Of a DNA stretch of 37,104 bases, positions 14,708 to 23,232 are shown piece after piece. The position numbers and the translations under genes were made by a program. The stretch's first letter is position 1. Every line of letters begins with the position of its first letter. Location of the stretch: IMG/VR virus record IMGVR_UViG_3300045257_000179, positions 1 to 37,104 of that record; one strand, written 5' to 3'. Below the pieces are notes generated by a model. It had not been told where the DNA came from and did not search any database. It was given only the letters and a program-made list of their open reading frames with translations. The stretch comes from a virus.

Positions 14708-15994
14708 ATGGCTAATAGAAGTTTTAATCAATTTTTTCGAACTCTTCATAACTACCCGGTTTTGCTTGACTGTAATTTTATTGTAGACAGTCAAAATATC
14801 AATGGGTTGGGTATTCGTAGTTTAAAAGGTCCTGGCATTAAGGCTGTGTACATGAATTCCAGCGCAGCCCCTGCAGGTAGCCCCAACCTAGGCCTTGCCC
14901 GCACTTATGGCCTTTTTGGCGCTTCTGCGATTACCAATACCGGCAATACGGTTGTAACTGGTAACTTGGGACTTACTCCCGGGTCATCTATCACTGGCTT
15001 TCCCCCGGGAACTTTCTCGGGAGTGGAAAACATAGACAATTCTGCAGCTGTATCGGCTAAGGCACAGGCTCAAGCGGCATACACAGATATGCAATCCCGG
15101 TCTTCGACTCCTATTTCTTCTACACTCGATGGACAAACTCTTACTCCAGGCGTTTATAGCGAATCAAGCGGTACTTTTAATCTAGCTCAGTCTGGTAATG
15201 GAACTCTTACTTTAAATGGAAATGGAGTTTACATCTTTAAGTGTAGCAGCACTCTAACTACCGGAGCGGGAGGAGTTCCTACTATTAATCTTACAGGGGG
15301 AGCTCAAGCTTCTAACGTTTATTGGGCAGTTGGCAGTTCGGCTACTATCAATTCGGGCTTTTCTGGAGTATTTCAGGGCAATGTTGTCGCCAATACCAGT
15401 ATTACGGATACTCTGGGCGGCACTGTTAATGGGAGTTTAATCGCTCTTAATGGAGCAGTTACTCTTAGTGCAGCTTCTATTGTGAACGTTCAACCTCTGG
15501 CAGGAACTCCTGCTCAGGGCAATCCTAATCCCAATCCCGGTACTATCATGGTTGTTTTACAGGATAACTATAATAGATATTATGGCGGATTTTCACAATT
15601 TACGAGCCCGCTTAGTGGAAGTCAGCTAACCTCTGTTGTGGCAGGGAATCCTTATGTTATCTTTAGTCTAGGTACGGCTACTTTAGCTCAATGGCAAGCC
15701 GTTGGGCTTCCAGTTGGCATTACTCCTGCAGTTGGGGCTGCGTTTGTAGCTACTAGCAGTGGCAGTATCGGAGGGTCTGCTTCAGTTGAACTTTCAGCTG
15801 CTTCCGGGGTTGACCATATCGAAGTTGTGGGAGACCCTAATCAGACGCTTTATCCACAACCATCTAATACACAGGGCGGGCAGATTATCTTGAATTGTAT
15901 TCTGGCAGGCGCAGTATCAGCCCCCACCGACGGCACACTTATTAGTCTTTCTCTTTATCTTTCCAATAGCGCCCTTCTTCTTTCGGGCGAATAG
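14708..15994 (+). CDS. Minor structural (capsid decoration-type) protein with inserted DUF3494 ice-binding-like domain
   Basis: This 428-residue protein is made of two parts. Residues 1-58 (MANRSFNQFFRTLHNYPVLL...) and about 271-428 look like one continuous phage structural protein, broken at a Pro/Gly/Asn loop (PAGSPN before, PAQGNPN after). Between them, residues about 61-263 match the DUF3494 / ice-binding-protein beta-solenoid pattern. LGLARTYGLFGASAITNTGN and TVVTGNLGLTPGSSITGFPP are followed by AQAAYTDMQ, TLTPGVY, GNGVYIFK, STLTTG and GGAQASNVYWAVGSSATINS. The domain ends with GNVVANTSITDTLGGTVNGSLIALNGAVTL. In cells such domains bind ice or act as adhesin modules; here display on the virion is inferred. 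The gene follows the capsid gene after a terminator-like hairpin. Confidence 0.8.
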   Translation: MANRSFNQFFRTLHNYPVLLDCNFIVDSQNINGLGIRSLKGPGIKAVYMNSSAAPAGSPNLGLARTYGLFGASAITNTGNTVVTGNLGLTPGSSITGFPPGTFSGVENIDNSAAVSAKAQAQAAYTDMQSRSSTPISSTLDGQTLTPGVYSESSGTFNLAQSGNGTLTLNGNGVYIFKCSSTLTTGAGGVPTINLTGGAQASNVYWAVGSSATINSGFSGVFQGNVVANTSITDTLGGTVNGSLIALNGAVTLSAASIVNVQPLAGTPAQGNPNPNPGTIMVVLQDNYNRYYGGFSQFTSPLSGSQLTSVVAGNPYVIFSLGTATLAQWQAVGLPVGITPAVGAAFVATSSGSIGGSASVELSAASGVDHIEVVGDPNQTLYPQPSNTQGGQIILNCILAGAVSAPTDGTLISLSLYLSNSALLLSGE

Positions 15995-16015
15995 TATCTT
16001 TGTTGCGCAACTAAT

Positions 16016-16048
16016 GGGGACCTGGGCTTAAAACTCCCAGGTCTCCCC
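16016..16048 (+). terminator. Strong GC-rich hairpin between structural genes
   Basis: GGGGACCTGGG (16016-16026) pairs with CCCAGGT-CT-CCCC (16036-16048) around a 9-base loop, with a 2-base bulge. No real T-run follows (CTCCTTG), so it may be an attenuator or RNA stabiliser more than a full terminator. Confidence 0.55.
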
Positions 16049-16067
16049 CTCCTTGTAGAAAGTTTAA

Positions 16068-17114
16068 ATGCCAACAATAGCTCCGCCAATCCCACAAAAC
16101 TTCATTCTTCAGCAGGGCAATGGCCAGATCCTATTAAATTGGGATTTAATTGCAGGTGTTACTAACTATGTTGTTCAGCGCTCTTTAGATGGCATTACCT
16201 ATAGTACTATAGCTAGCCCCATTGTTCCTCAATACCTGGATGTTGCCGTAACTCCAGGTACTAAGTATTTCTACCAGGTAGCAGCAGTAAACTCTTCTGC
16301 TACCAGCCCTTTTACACCTCCTCAGTCTATTGTACCTACTTTATCGGCTAGCTTATCTCTTGGGCAGCTCAGGTTGATGGCGCAACAGAGAGCTGATAGA
16401 GTAAACAGCCAATTTGTTACGATTCCTGAATGGAACACCTACTTAAACCAGTCAGCTTTTGAACTTTACGACTTATTGGTTACTTTGTATGAGGATCAGT
16501 ATACAGCGCCCCCAACGTTGTTTCAAACCGACGGGTTAACTTTTCAGTACCCACTTCCAGATGGTGCCCGCACCTACTTAACTCAAGCGGGACTTACTTT
16601 TACCCCTCCTCCCTTCTATAAACTTTTAGGCGTAGACCTTGGCTTAGACCTATCAACTAATGCTTGGATTACTCTACGTAAGTTTGACTTTATAGCTAGG
16701 AATAGATATGTATTCCCCAATATTACCTCTACTTTCTTAGGAGTATTTAACCTTCGGTACAGGTTATTCGGTAATACTCTATATTTCATTCCCACTCCCT
16801 CTGCGGGTCAGTTTGTTAGGCTGTGGTATGTGCCAAGAATGGCACAGTTATTGAAGGATACAGACCAATTGGATGGTGTAAGTGGCTGGACGGAATATGT
16901 AATTATAGACGCAGCTATTAAGGCCCTTCAAAAAGAAGAATCAGATGTTTCTGTGCTACTTGCCCAGAAGCAGATGATAATTGATCGTATTAATAGTTCA
17001 GCTATGAACAGGGATGCAGGGTCGCCCGATACTATCAGTAATACTAGGAGTTGGGGGGAACGCTGGGGCGGATATGGAAGTCCAAATGGAGATGGTTCAT
17101 ACGGGGGCTATTGA
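16068..17114 (+). CDS. Head-tail adaptor protein with N-terminal FN3 domain
   Basis: This is a 348-residue protein. Residues about 3-92 are a fibronectin type III domain: IPQNFILQQGNGQILLNWDL, then VTNYVVQRSLDG, then TKYFYQVAAVNSSATSPFT. The remainder has a helical start (LGQLRLMAQQRADRVNSQFV, IPEWNTYLNQSAFELYDLLV) and a beta core, the layout of podovirus head-tail adaptors that dock under the portal. It ends in a Gly-rich tail (GGYGSPNGDGSYGGY). FN3 domains on phage virions are often exposed and are thought to aid weak contact with cell-surface glycans. The stop overlaps the next start by one base. Confidence 0.7.
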   Translation: MPTIAPPIPQNFILQQGNGQILLNWDLIAGVTNYVVQRSLDGITYSTIASPIVPQYLDVAVTPGTKYFYQVAAVNSSATSPFTPPQSIVPTLSASLSLGQLRLMAQQRADRVNSQFVTIPEWNTYLNQSAFELYDLLVTLYEDQYTAPPTLFQTDGLTFQYPLPDGARTYLTQAGLTFTPPPFYKLLGVDLGLDLSTNAWITLRKFDFIARNRYVFPNITSTFLGVFNLRYRLFGNTLYFIPTPSAGQFVRLWYVPRMAQLLKDTDQLDGVSGWTEYVIIDAAIKALQKEESDVSVLLAQKQMIIDRINSSAMNRDAGSPDTISNTRSWGERWGGYGSPNGDGSYGGY

Positions 17115-17419
17115 TGTCTCTTCCTATTTTTCAAAATGGAGACCGAGACTTGCAACTGTTGCAAACTTCTTGGGCTCAGCAACTTAATCCAGTAATTGAA
17201 CTTCCTACTAATAAAGGCCATATCTTAAAAGAAATTACCTTGTCTATCGGCCCTAACTCAATTAACCATCTTTTAGGAAGAAAGCTTCAAGGTTGGTACA
17301 TAGTTAGGCAACGAGCAGCTTCTTCCTTATATGATCTTCAAGACTCTAACCAGATTCCTTCTTTTACTTTGATTCTTAATTCATCTGCAGCAGTTACTGT
17401 GGATATATTTGTATTTTAA
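17114..17419 (+). CDS. Conserved podovirus structural protein, small
   Basis: This 101-residue protein is read from the ATG at 17114 (overlap TGATG); a longer frame from 17051 is a shadow. The pattern GDRDLQLLQTSWAQQLNPVI, then INHLLGRKLQGWYIV, then FTLILNSSAAVTVDIFVF matches a small beta-rich protein family found in many podovirus structural operons between adaptor and tail genes. The place and fold suggest a virion-associated connector or tail component. The precise role is not known. Confidence 0.65.
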   Translation: MSLPIFQNGDRDLQLLQTSWAQQLNPVIELPTNKGHILKEITLSIGPNSINHLLGRKLQGWYIVRQRAASSLYDLQDSNQIPSFTLILNSSAAVTVDIFVF

Positions 17420-17460
17420 TTTATGAATATTAATAGTTTAAATTTTGGAATAAATTAAAA

Positions 17461-18744
17461 ATGCCCAATACCCTTAGCCCTAACATGTCTTTAATCCTAC
17501 CTACAGTAGGGCAAGAACCCTCCCCAACCTGGTCTTCTGACCTTAACTCTAGCTTATCTATTATAGACCAACACAATCATTCTGCTGGGGCGGGAGTTCC
17601 TATTACCCCTTCGGGAATTAGTTTAACTTCAGACCTATCCTTTCTTTCTAATAATGCTGTTCAGCTTAGGTCAGTTAGATTTATTCCTCAAAGCAGCCCT
17701 TTAACTGGATCCCTAGACCTGGGATGTTTGTATGAGAATGGTGTAGATCTTTTTTACAATGATGGGAATGGCACCCAGATAAGGATTACACAGAGTGGGG
17801 GTATTGTTGGCACCCCCGGATCTATTGGGGGACTAGTTCCTCCTGCCTCCGTTACTTATGTTTCTGCCACACCTGCATTTGTATTTCAATCCAATGTTAA
17901 CACAGCCGCCAATTTAGATGGTGGCTCTATCACTCTTAGAAACATAGTATTAAATAGTAAGGGGATTACAATTAATCCTCCTGCCTCTCTTCCTGCTAAT
18001 TATTCTATAACACTGCCTAGCAACCCACCTGCTAGTATTAAAATAATGACAATGGATAGCAGCGGGAATATTGGGGTTACCTATGATACAGACAATGTTA
18101 CACTGCAAGTTTCAAGTAGTTTACTCGGGATTATCCCAAAAAGTGTTGGAGTAGCTCAACTTACTGATCACGTTATTACCGGCACTCAACTTACTAATAA
18201 TATAACCTTAGCTGGCACTCTTAGATTAGGGGGGGCTGGTGGGACTCTCTTGTCTGACTCTAATCTATCAGGGTTTGGTGTTGATGCTCTTTTAATCCAA
18301 GGGGGAGGCTCTTTATCAGGAGGAGTGCAGTTTAATACGCCTGGGGGAGCCATTATAGTCGAAGCCCCCTCTGTTATTAACACAGTATCGGTTGTTCACG
18401 GCACTACGGGCGTAAGACAAAATGTTGTTACTTCCTACCCTAGTAGCAGTGATTTTGGTCTTAATATAGTTAGAGGGACCATAGATACTAGCGGCGGTAT
18501 TGTTAGTGGGGAGGGCTTTACTTCTGTTAGAAATGGAGCTGGAAATTACACTATTACTTTTATTCAATCTTTTGGGGATTCCCCTTCAGTTGTTATAACT
18601 CCGGTGGGGTCTTTTAGTAGCCCCGGAATTATAATTAATGCTATTAATAGCGGGAGCGTCACCTATCAATTTACTCAATTGGGCGGGCCTACCGACATAA
18701 CTGTGAATTTTATAGCCATGGGCTTAAGAGGCGGGTTTGTTTAA
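17461..18744 (+). CDS. Tail-associated protein (fibre or appendage type)
   Basis: This is a 427-residue protein. The N-terminus has PNMSLILPTVGQEPSPTWSS, then LNSSLSIIDQHNHSAGAG, then GISLTSDLSFLSNNA. This resembles the start of phage tail proteins that have a repeated Asn/Ser-rich strand pattern and a collar contact. The rest is glycine-, serine- and valine-rich beta sequence, with a C-terminal sandwich-like domain (YTITFIQSFGDSPSVVITPV) as in fibre tips. Distal tail position is inferred. No enzymatic motif is visible. Confidence 0.6.
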   Translation: MPNTLSPNMSLILPTVGQEPSPTWSSDLNSSLSIIDQHNHSAGAGVPITPSGISLTSDLSFLSNNAVQLRSVRFIPQSSPLTGSLDLGCLYENGVDLFYNDGNGTQIRITQSGGIVGTPGSIGGLVPPASVTYVSATPAFVFQSNVNTAANLDGGSITLRNIVLNSKGITINPPASLPANYSITLPSNPPASIKIMTMDSSGNIGVTYDTDNVTLQVSSSLLGIIPKSVGVAQLTDHVITGTQLTNNITLAGTLRLGGAGGTLLSDSNLSGFGVDALLIQGGGSLSGGVQFNTPGGAIIVEAPSVINTVSVVHGTTGVRQNVVTSYPSSSDFGLNIVRGTIDTSGGIVSGEGFTSVRNGAGNYTITFIQSFGDSPSVVITPVGSFSSPGIIINAINSGSVTYQFTQLGGPTDITVNFIAMGLRGGFV

Positions 18745-21700
18745 GTGCCCCTTGTTAAACAAAATCTATCTCTTCCATTTGCCCAAGGTTTGGACACTAA
18801 AACTGACCCATGGCAGGTAGCTCCAGGTAAGATGCTTTCCTTGGTTAACTGCATTTTTACTAAGGGAAAGTTGCTTCAGAAAAGAAATGGGTTTCAACAG
18901 CTGACCTCCTTACCTATGGGGGCAAGTGCAACAACTCTCACTACTTTCAACGGCAACTTAACAGCCATTGGAATGAACTTATTCGCGTATAATGAGTCTT
19001 CTTCACAATGGGCGAATAAGGGAATTACCCGCTCTATCTCTTTATCTGTAGAGCCTATAGTAAGAACGAGCTCTTCTCAAGTAGCTCCAGACATAGCAGT
19101 GGCGGGCACGTTATGTTGTGCCGTTTTCAAAGATGGAGACGGGAATTATAAATACACTATCTTAGACCCCCTTACTGGTCAGTCTTTGATCGGTATTACT
19201 TTTCTTCCTAACACAAGCAGCCAAGCTAGAGTTTTTGTACTAGGAAATTACTTTGTAATTACCTTTCTGGTAAATGTGGGGGGAACCCCGCACCTACAAT
19301 ATATAGCTATTCCTCTTACTAATATCTCTAGCCCGTTTGCTCCTAGAGATTTAAGTACTCAAGTGAGCAGTTTAACGGCAGGTTATGATGGGTTTGTTTC
19401 AGGTGGCATGCTTTACATAGCTTGGGATGGCTCTGATGTTGGTAATGCCATAAGAGTTACTCGATTAGATTTAAATTTAATTCAGCACAATACTGTTGCT
19501 ATTCCTACGTATTCCTCACAGTACATGAGCGTTACTGTGGATTCTACCCAATCTACCGCTGTTGTTTGGGTTACTTTCTATAATGGGAGTAGCCATAATA
19601 CCTATACAACGGCCTTAAATCAAAACTTACTGACAATACTGGCCCCAACCTTATTGGTTAGCTCTACCGTCATAACAGAGTTAACAAGTGTGGCGCAGAA
19701 TATGCTGATGACAGCATTTTATCAGGTTACTAACTCATACTCTTACGCTGCTATCAGGACCGATTACATCTCTTCTAATACTTGTACTCAAGCGGGTGTT
19801 GTAGGCACGCCAGTAATAGTTGTTAGATCAGTGGGCCTTGGAAGTAAATCTTTTCTTTACAAAACAGTGCCTTATCTAGTTGCTTCCTATGGAGGAACCT
19901 TCCAACCTACGTATTTCTTACTGGATTCCCAAGGCAATGTCTTGGCTAAATACGCCTATTCTAACGGGGGAGGATATTACACCACTCAAGTGTTACCTTC
20001 AGTAACTTTAACTGGCGATATAGCTCAAGTAGGATATTTATTTAAAGATCTTCTTCAACCTGTTAATAAGTCCGTGAACCCGGCTTCTTCAAGCAGCATT
20101 TATAGCCAAACTGGAGTAAACTTAATAACGTTCAACTTGAACAGCACTAATCTAGTTACTTCCGAGATAGGCTCTAACTTACAAGTAGCTGGGGGGATAC
20201 TTTGGGCTTATGATGGGGTTAAGCCCGTAGAGCAAGATTTTAATGTATGGCCAGAAGATATAGCAGCCACTACCAGCGTTTCTGGAGGCTTCCTAACTGC
20301 CCAGCAGTACTTTTATCAGGTGACTTACGAGTGGACAGATGCCCAAGGAAACTTACACAGGTCTGCCCCGAGCATTCCTTTGGCAGTAATTACTACGGGC
20401 AGCACCTCTTCCAATACTCTTAATATCCCTACCCTAAGGCTTACTTATAAGATAACCCCCAATATAGTTAGGATTGTCATATATAGATGGTCTACTTCTC
20501 AGCAAGAATTTTTTCAAATAACTAGTATAACCAGTCCATTGTTGAACGATACCACTGTAGATTCTGTTACTTATGTGGACACTCAAGCAGATTTTTCTAT
20601 AGTTGGAAACGAGTTAATCTACACAACGGGAGGAGTTGTAGAAAACATAGCTCCCACAGCCACGGGCATTATATCTCTGTATAAAAATAGACTGTTCTTA
20701 GTAGATGCGGAAGACCCAAACCTTCTCTGGTATAGCAAGCAAGTTATAGAAAATACCCCAGTGGAGATGTCTGATCTATTTACACTATTTGTTGCGCCTA
20801 CCTCGGGAGCCCAAGGAAGCACGGGAGCTGTCACTGCATTAGCTCCCCTCGATGATAAGCTAATCATATTCAAGAGGGATGCTATCTATTACATTACTGG
20901 CAACGGTCCTGACAATACTGGGGCTAACAATGATTTTAGCGACCCTATCTTCATCACAGCTACGGTGGGATGCAGTAATCCCCATAGTATTGTTTTCTCT
21001 CCGCAGGGACTTATGTTTGAGTCAGATAAGGGAAAATGGCTCTTAGGACGCAACTTAAATACTAGTTATATTGGTGCTCCTGTAGAGGCTTTTAATGCCA
21101 ACCTAGTATTATCTTCCTTAAATGTGCCTGGCACGAACCAAGTGCGGCTTACCTTGTCTAACAATATTACATTAATGTATGACTATTACTATGAACAGTG
21201 GGGGCAGTTTTCTGGAATTCCTGCTTTATCTTCAACACTTTACAAGGAATTGCATACTTTTTTAAATAGTTTTGGTCAAGTATACCAAGAGCTGCCAGGT
21301 ACATATATGGACGGTCCAAATCCTGTTCTTATGTCCTTCACAACCGCTTGGATGAACTTAGCTGGATTACAAGGATATGAAAGAGCTTACTTTTTCTACC
21401 TACTCGGGCAATATTATTCTCCTCACTTCTTGGGAGTGAGCATCTCTTATGATTATAATCCGAGCCCTAGCCAAGAAGTGATTATAGCTCCCACAAACTA
21501 TGCTCCTCCTTATGGGGATGTTTTAAATGGAAACTATGGGCAATTAGGTCCTTATGGGGGTCCTGGCAACGTGGAGCAATGGCGGATCTTTCTAAAAAGA
21601 CAGAAGTGCCAAGCATTTCAAATAGCTTTAAATGAAACATTCGATCGTAGTTTTGGCACTTTACCTGGAGCTGGTCTTAGTTTTAGTGGTTTAAACCTAG

Positions 21701-21756
21701 TGGTTGGAGCAAAGAAAGCTTACAAACCACAAAAAGCAGCAGAGAGTATTGGATAA
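18745..21756 (+). CDS. Large tail protein, nozzle-like (T7 gp12-type beta-propeller suspected)
   Basis: This 1003-residue protein starts at GTG directly after the previous stop, with AGAGGCGGG upstream. The opening VKQNLSLPFAQGLDTKTDPW followed by GKMLSLVNCIFTKGKLLQKR is the characteristic start of the very large podovirus tail protein: a strand, then 'N..F..G..lQKRNG', in which each virion copy reads out from the head-tail junction. Repeated beta blades follow through the chain, with an FN3-like segment around residues 520-615 (AQQYFYQVTYEWTDAQGNLH). This is consistent with the tubular tail or nozzle protein that closes the tail. The propeller fold is an inference. It overlaps the next gene by one base. 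Confidence 0.7.
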   Translation: MPLVKQNLSLPFAQGLDTKTDPWQVAPGKMLSLVNCIFTKGKLLQKRNGFQQLTSLPMGASATTLTTFNGNLTAIGMNLFAYNESSSQWANKGITRSISLSVEPIVRTSSSQVAPDIAVAGTLCCAVFKDGDGNYKYTILDPLTGQSLIGITFLPNTSSQARVFVLGNYFVITFLVNVGGTPHLQYIAIPLTNISSPFAPRDLSTQVSSLTAGYDGFVSGGMLYIAWDGSDVGNAIRVTRLDLNLIQHNTVAIPTYSSQYMSVTVDSTQSTAVVWVTFYNGSSHNTYTTALNQNLLTILAPTLLVSSTVITELTSVAQNMLMTAFYQVTNSYSYAAIRTDYISSNTCTQAGVVGTPVIVVRSVGLGSKSFLYKTVPYLVASYGGTFQPTYFLLDSQGNVLAKYAYSNGGGYYTTQVLPSVTLTGDIAQVGYLFKDLLQPVNKSVNPASSSSIYSQTGVNLITFNLNSTNLVTSEIGSNLQVAGGILWAYDGVKPVEQDFNVWPEDIAATTSVSGGFLTAQQYFYQVTYEWTDAQGNLHRSAPSIPLAVITTGSTSSNTLNIPTLRLTYKITPNIVRIVIYRWSTSQQEFFQITSITSPLLNDTTVDSVTYVDTQADFSIVGNELIYTTGGVVENIAPTATGIISLYKNRLFLVDAEDPNLLWYSKQVIENTPVEMSDLFTLFVAPTSGAQGSTGAVTALAPLDDKLIIFKRDAIYYITGNGPDNTGANNDFSDPIFITATVGCSNPHSIVFSPQGLMFESDKGKWLLGRNLNTSYIGAPVEAFNANLVLSSLNVPGTNQVRLTLSNNITLMYDYYYEQWGQFSGIPALSSTLYKELHTFLNSFGQVYQELPGTYMDGPNPVLMSFTTAWMNLAGLQGYERAYFFYLLGQYYSPHFLGVSISYDYNPSPSQEVIIAPTNYAPPYGDVLNGNYGQLGPYGGPGNVEQWRIFLKRQKCQAFQIALNETFDRSFGTLPGAGLSFSGLNLVVGAKKAYKPQKAAESIG

Positions 21757-22169
21757 TGCCTCATTTAATGCGCTTAGCTACCCCACAATCGATTGTTAAG
21801 GTGCATAGAGATCACATGCCTCTAATTGAGGAATGGTACTCAGCTAGAGGGCGTAAACCGCCTAAAAAGGGCATGCTCTCGAGCATGGGGTTTATAGCGG
21901 ATAATCGTGTGGCTGGCTGGCTCTACCTTACAGACAGTAACATTGCAATAGTAGAGGGCATCATAGCAGACCCTAATACAGTGCCCAGCCTGCGTCGAAC
22001 TAGTTTAAGAAAATTGTGTGGGTTTCTAGTTGATACAGCTTTAATGCTTGGTTACACGGAAATTGTCGGTATGACAGAACACCCAATGATTGAAGATATC
22101 TGTAAAGAGTTGGGATTTAGCCCCACAAAATTAAATGTGTGGGTATTAAGCGAAAGCGAAGAAGAATAA
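21756..22169 (+). CDS. GNAT-like acetyltransferase-fold protein (second of two)
   Basis: This 137-residue protein has a GNAT-like layout. An N-terminal helix (HMPLIEEWYSARGRKPPKKG) is followed by paired strands (MGFIADNRVAGWLYLTDSNI, AIVEGIIADPNT) and SLRRTSLRKLCGFLVDTA at the position of the CoA loop and helix. Next comes a strand plus a C-terminal LGF element (CKELGFSPT). The canonical R/Q-x-x-G-x-G/A loop is not clear. It sits between tail and internal virion genes, an unusual place for an enzyme, so modification of virion proteins or of a host target at entry are both possible. Sequence identity to the GNAT-like protein at 7373-7771 is low by eye. Confidence 0.6.
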   Translation: MPHLMRLATPQSIVKVHRDHMPLIEEWYSARGRKPPKKGMLSSMGFIADNRVAGWLYLTDSNIAIVEGIIADPNTVPSLRRTSLRKLCGFLVDTALMLGYTEIVGMTEHPMIEDICKELGFSPTKLNVWVLSESEEE

Positions 22170-22172
22170 TTT

Positions 22173-23231
22173 ATGGGATTTATAGGTTCTCTTTTAGGAA
22201 TTGGGGGTAGTAATGGAGCTAATTTTCAAGCCCAAGGTACCAATTTACAACAGCCCACTACCAGTGATCAAGCAAATCAGGCAGCCTTAGGAGCTCAGCA
22301 GGGTCTTAACCAGCAGCAGGGATTTACCAATGCAGTTTTAGGCCAGAACGGCTTGGGAAACCAAGCCAACGTGTTTAACCAGCAGCAAAATTTAGCTAAC
22401 CAGCTGCAAGGGGTGGCGAGCGGAACTGGACCAAACCCTGCTTTAGCCCAGTTAAATCAAACTACAGGGCAGAACGTAGCTAACCAAGCAGCTCTTATGG
22501 CCTCTCAGAGAGGTGTGGGAGCAAACCCCGGATTGTTAGCTAGACAAGCGGCCATGCAAGGAGCTGGAATTCAGCAGCAAGCAGCAGGACAAGGTGCCAC
22601 ACTAGCCGCTCAGCAGCAGTTAGCCGCTATGGGCCAACTTCAAGGTCAGCAAGCCAACATGGCTAACTTAGCTTCTCAGCAAGTGGGCCAGCAACAAGGC
22701 GCTCTTAATGCCTTTAACTCAGCTCAGCAAGGAGAACAAGGGCAACTCCTTAACTCGATAGCCCAGCAAAACCAAGCTAATGTAGGCATGCAATCCAACA
22801 TAAATAATGCCAATGCAAGCATAGCTCAACAGAATGCCAAGGCGCAAGCGGGCGGTCTAGGGGGGCTTCTTGGCGGAGTAGGCACTGCATTAACAGGTAT
22901 TCCTTTTAATGAGGGAGGAACGGTTCCTCCTGTGAGTCACTATCGTACAGAGGGGCAGCATACTGCAGGCAGGTGGGCAGAAGGGGGGTTGGTCCCTTCT
23001 TCTAAGGCCGGGCAATTTTTATCGAACAAGATGTCAAATGGTGGGATGATGGCTGAAGGCACTAGAAGAGTACCCGGCAAGCCTGAAGTAAAGGGAGACA
23101 GCCCTAAGAATGATAAAGTACCTGCCATGCTCTCCCCTGGAGAGATAGTAGTGCCTAGGTCAGCTTCTAGTGACCCCGAGAAAGCTGCTGCTTTTGCCAA
23201 AGCTGTAGTGATGCGTAACCGAAAGAAATAA
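22173..23231 (+). CDS. Internal virion / ejection protein, Gln-Ala-rich
   Basis: This is a 352-residue protein. Residues 1-235 are dominated by Gln, Ala, Asn and Gly with few charges, a low-complexity helical region like podovirus ejection proteins. A Gly-rich segment (GGLGGLLGGVGTALTG, about 227-242) could insert in membrane. The C-terminal part has GDSPKNDKVPAMLSPGEIVV, a motif shared by many phage internal or tape-measure-like proteins. A basic end follows. It is first of three consecutive large genes between the tail and fibre modules, the usual place for proteins that leave the capsid with the DNA. Confidence 0.65.
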   Translation: MGFIGSLLGIGGSNGANFQAQGTNLQQPTTSDQANQAALGAQQGLNQQQGFTNAVLGQNGLGNQANVFNQQQNLANQLQGVASGTGPNPALAQLNQTTGQNVANQAALMASQRGVGANPGLLARQAAMQGAGIQQQAAGQGATLAAQQQLAAMGQLQGQQANMANLASQQVGQQQGALNAFNSAQQGEQGQLLNSIAQQNQANVGMQSNINNANASIAQQNAKAQAGGLGGLLGGVGTALTGIPFNEGGTVPPVSHYRTEGQHTAGRWAEGGLVPSSKAGQFLSNKMSNGGMMAEGTRRVPGKPEVKGDSPKNDKVPAMLSPGEIVVPRSASSDPEKAAAFAKAVVMRNRKK

Positions 23232-23232
23232 G

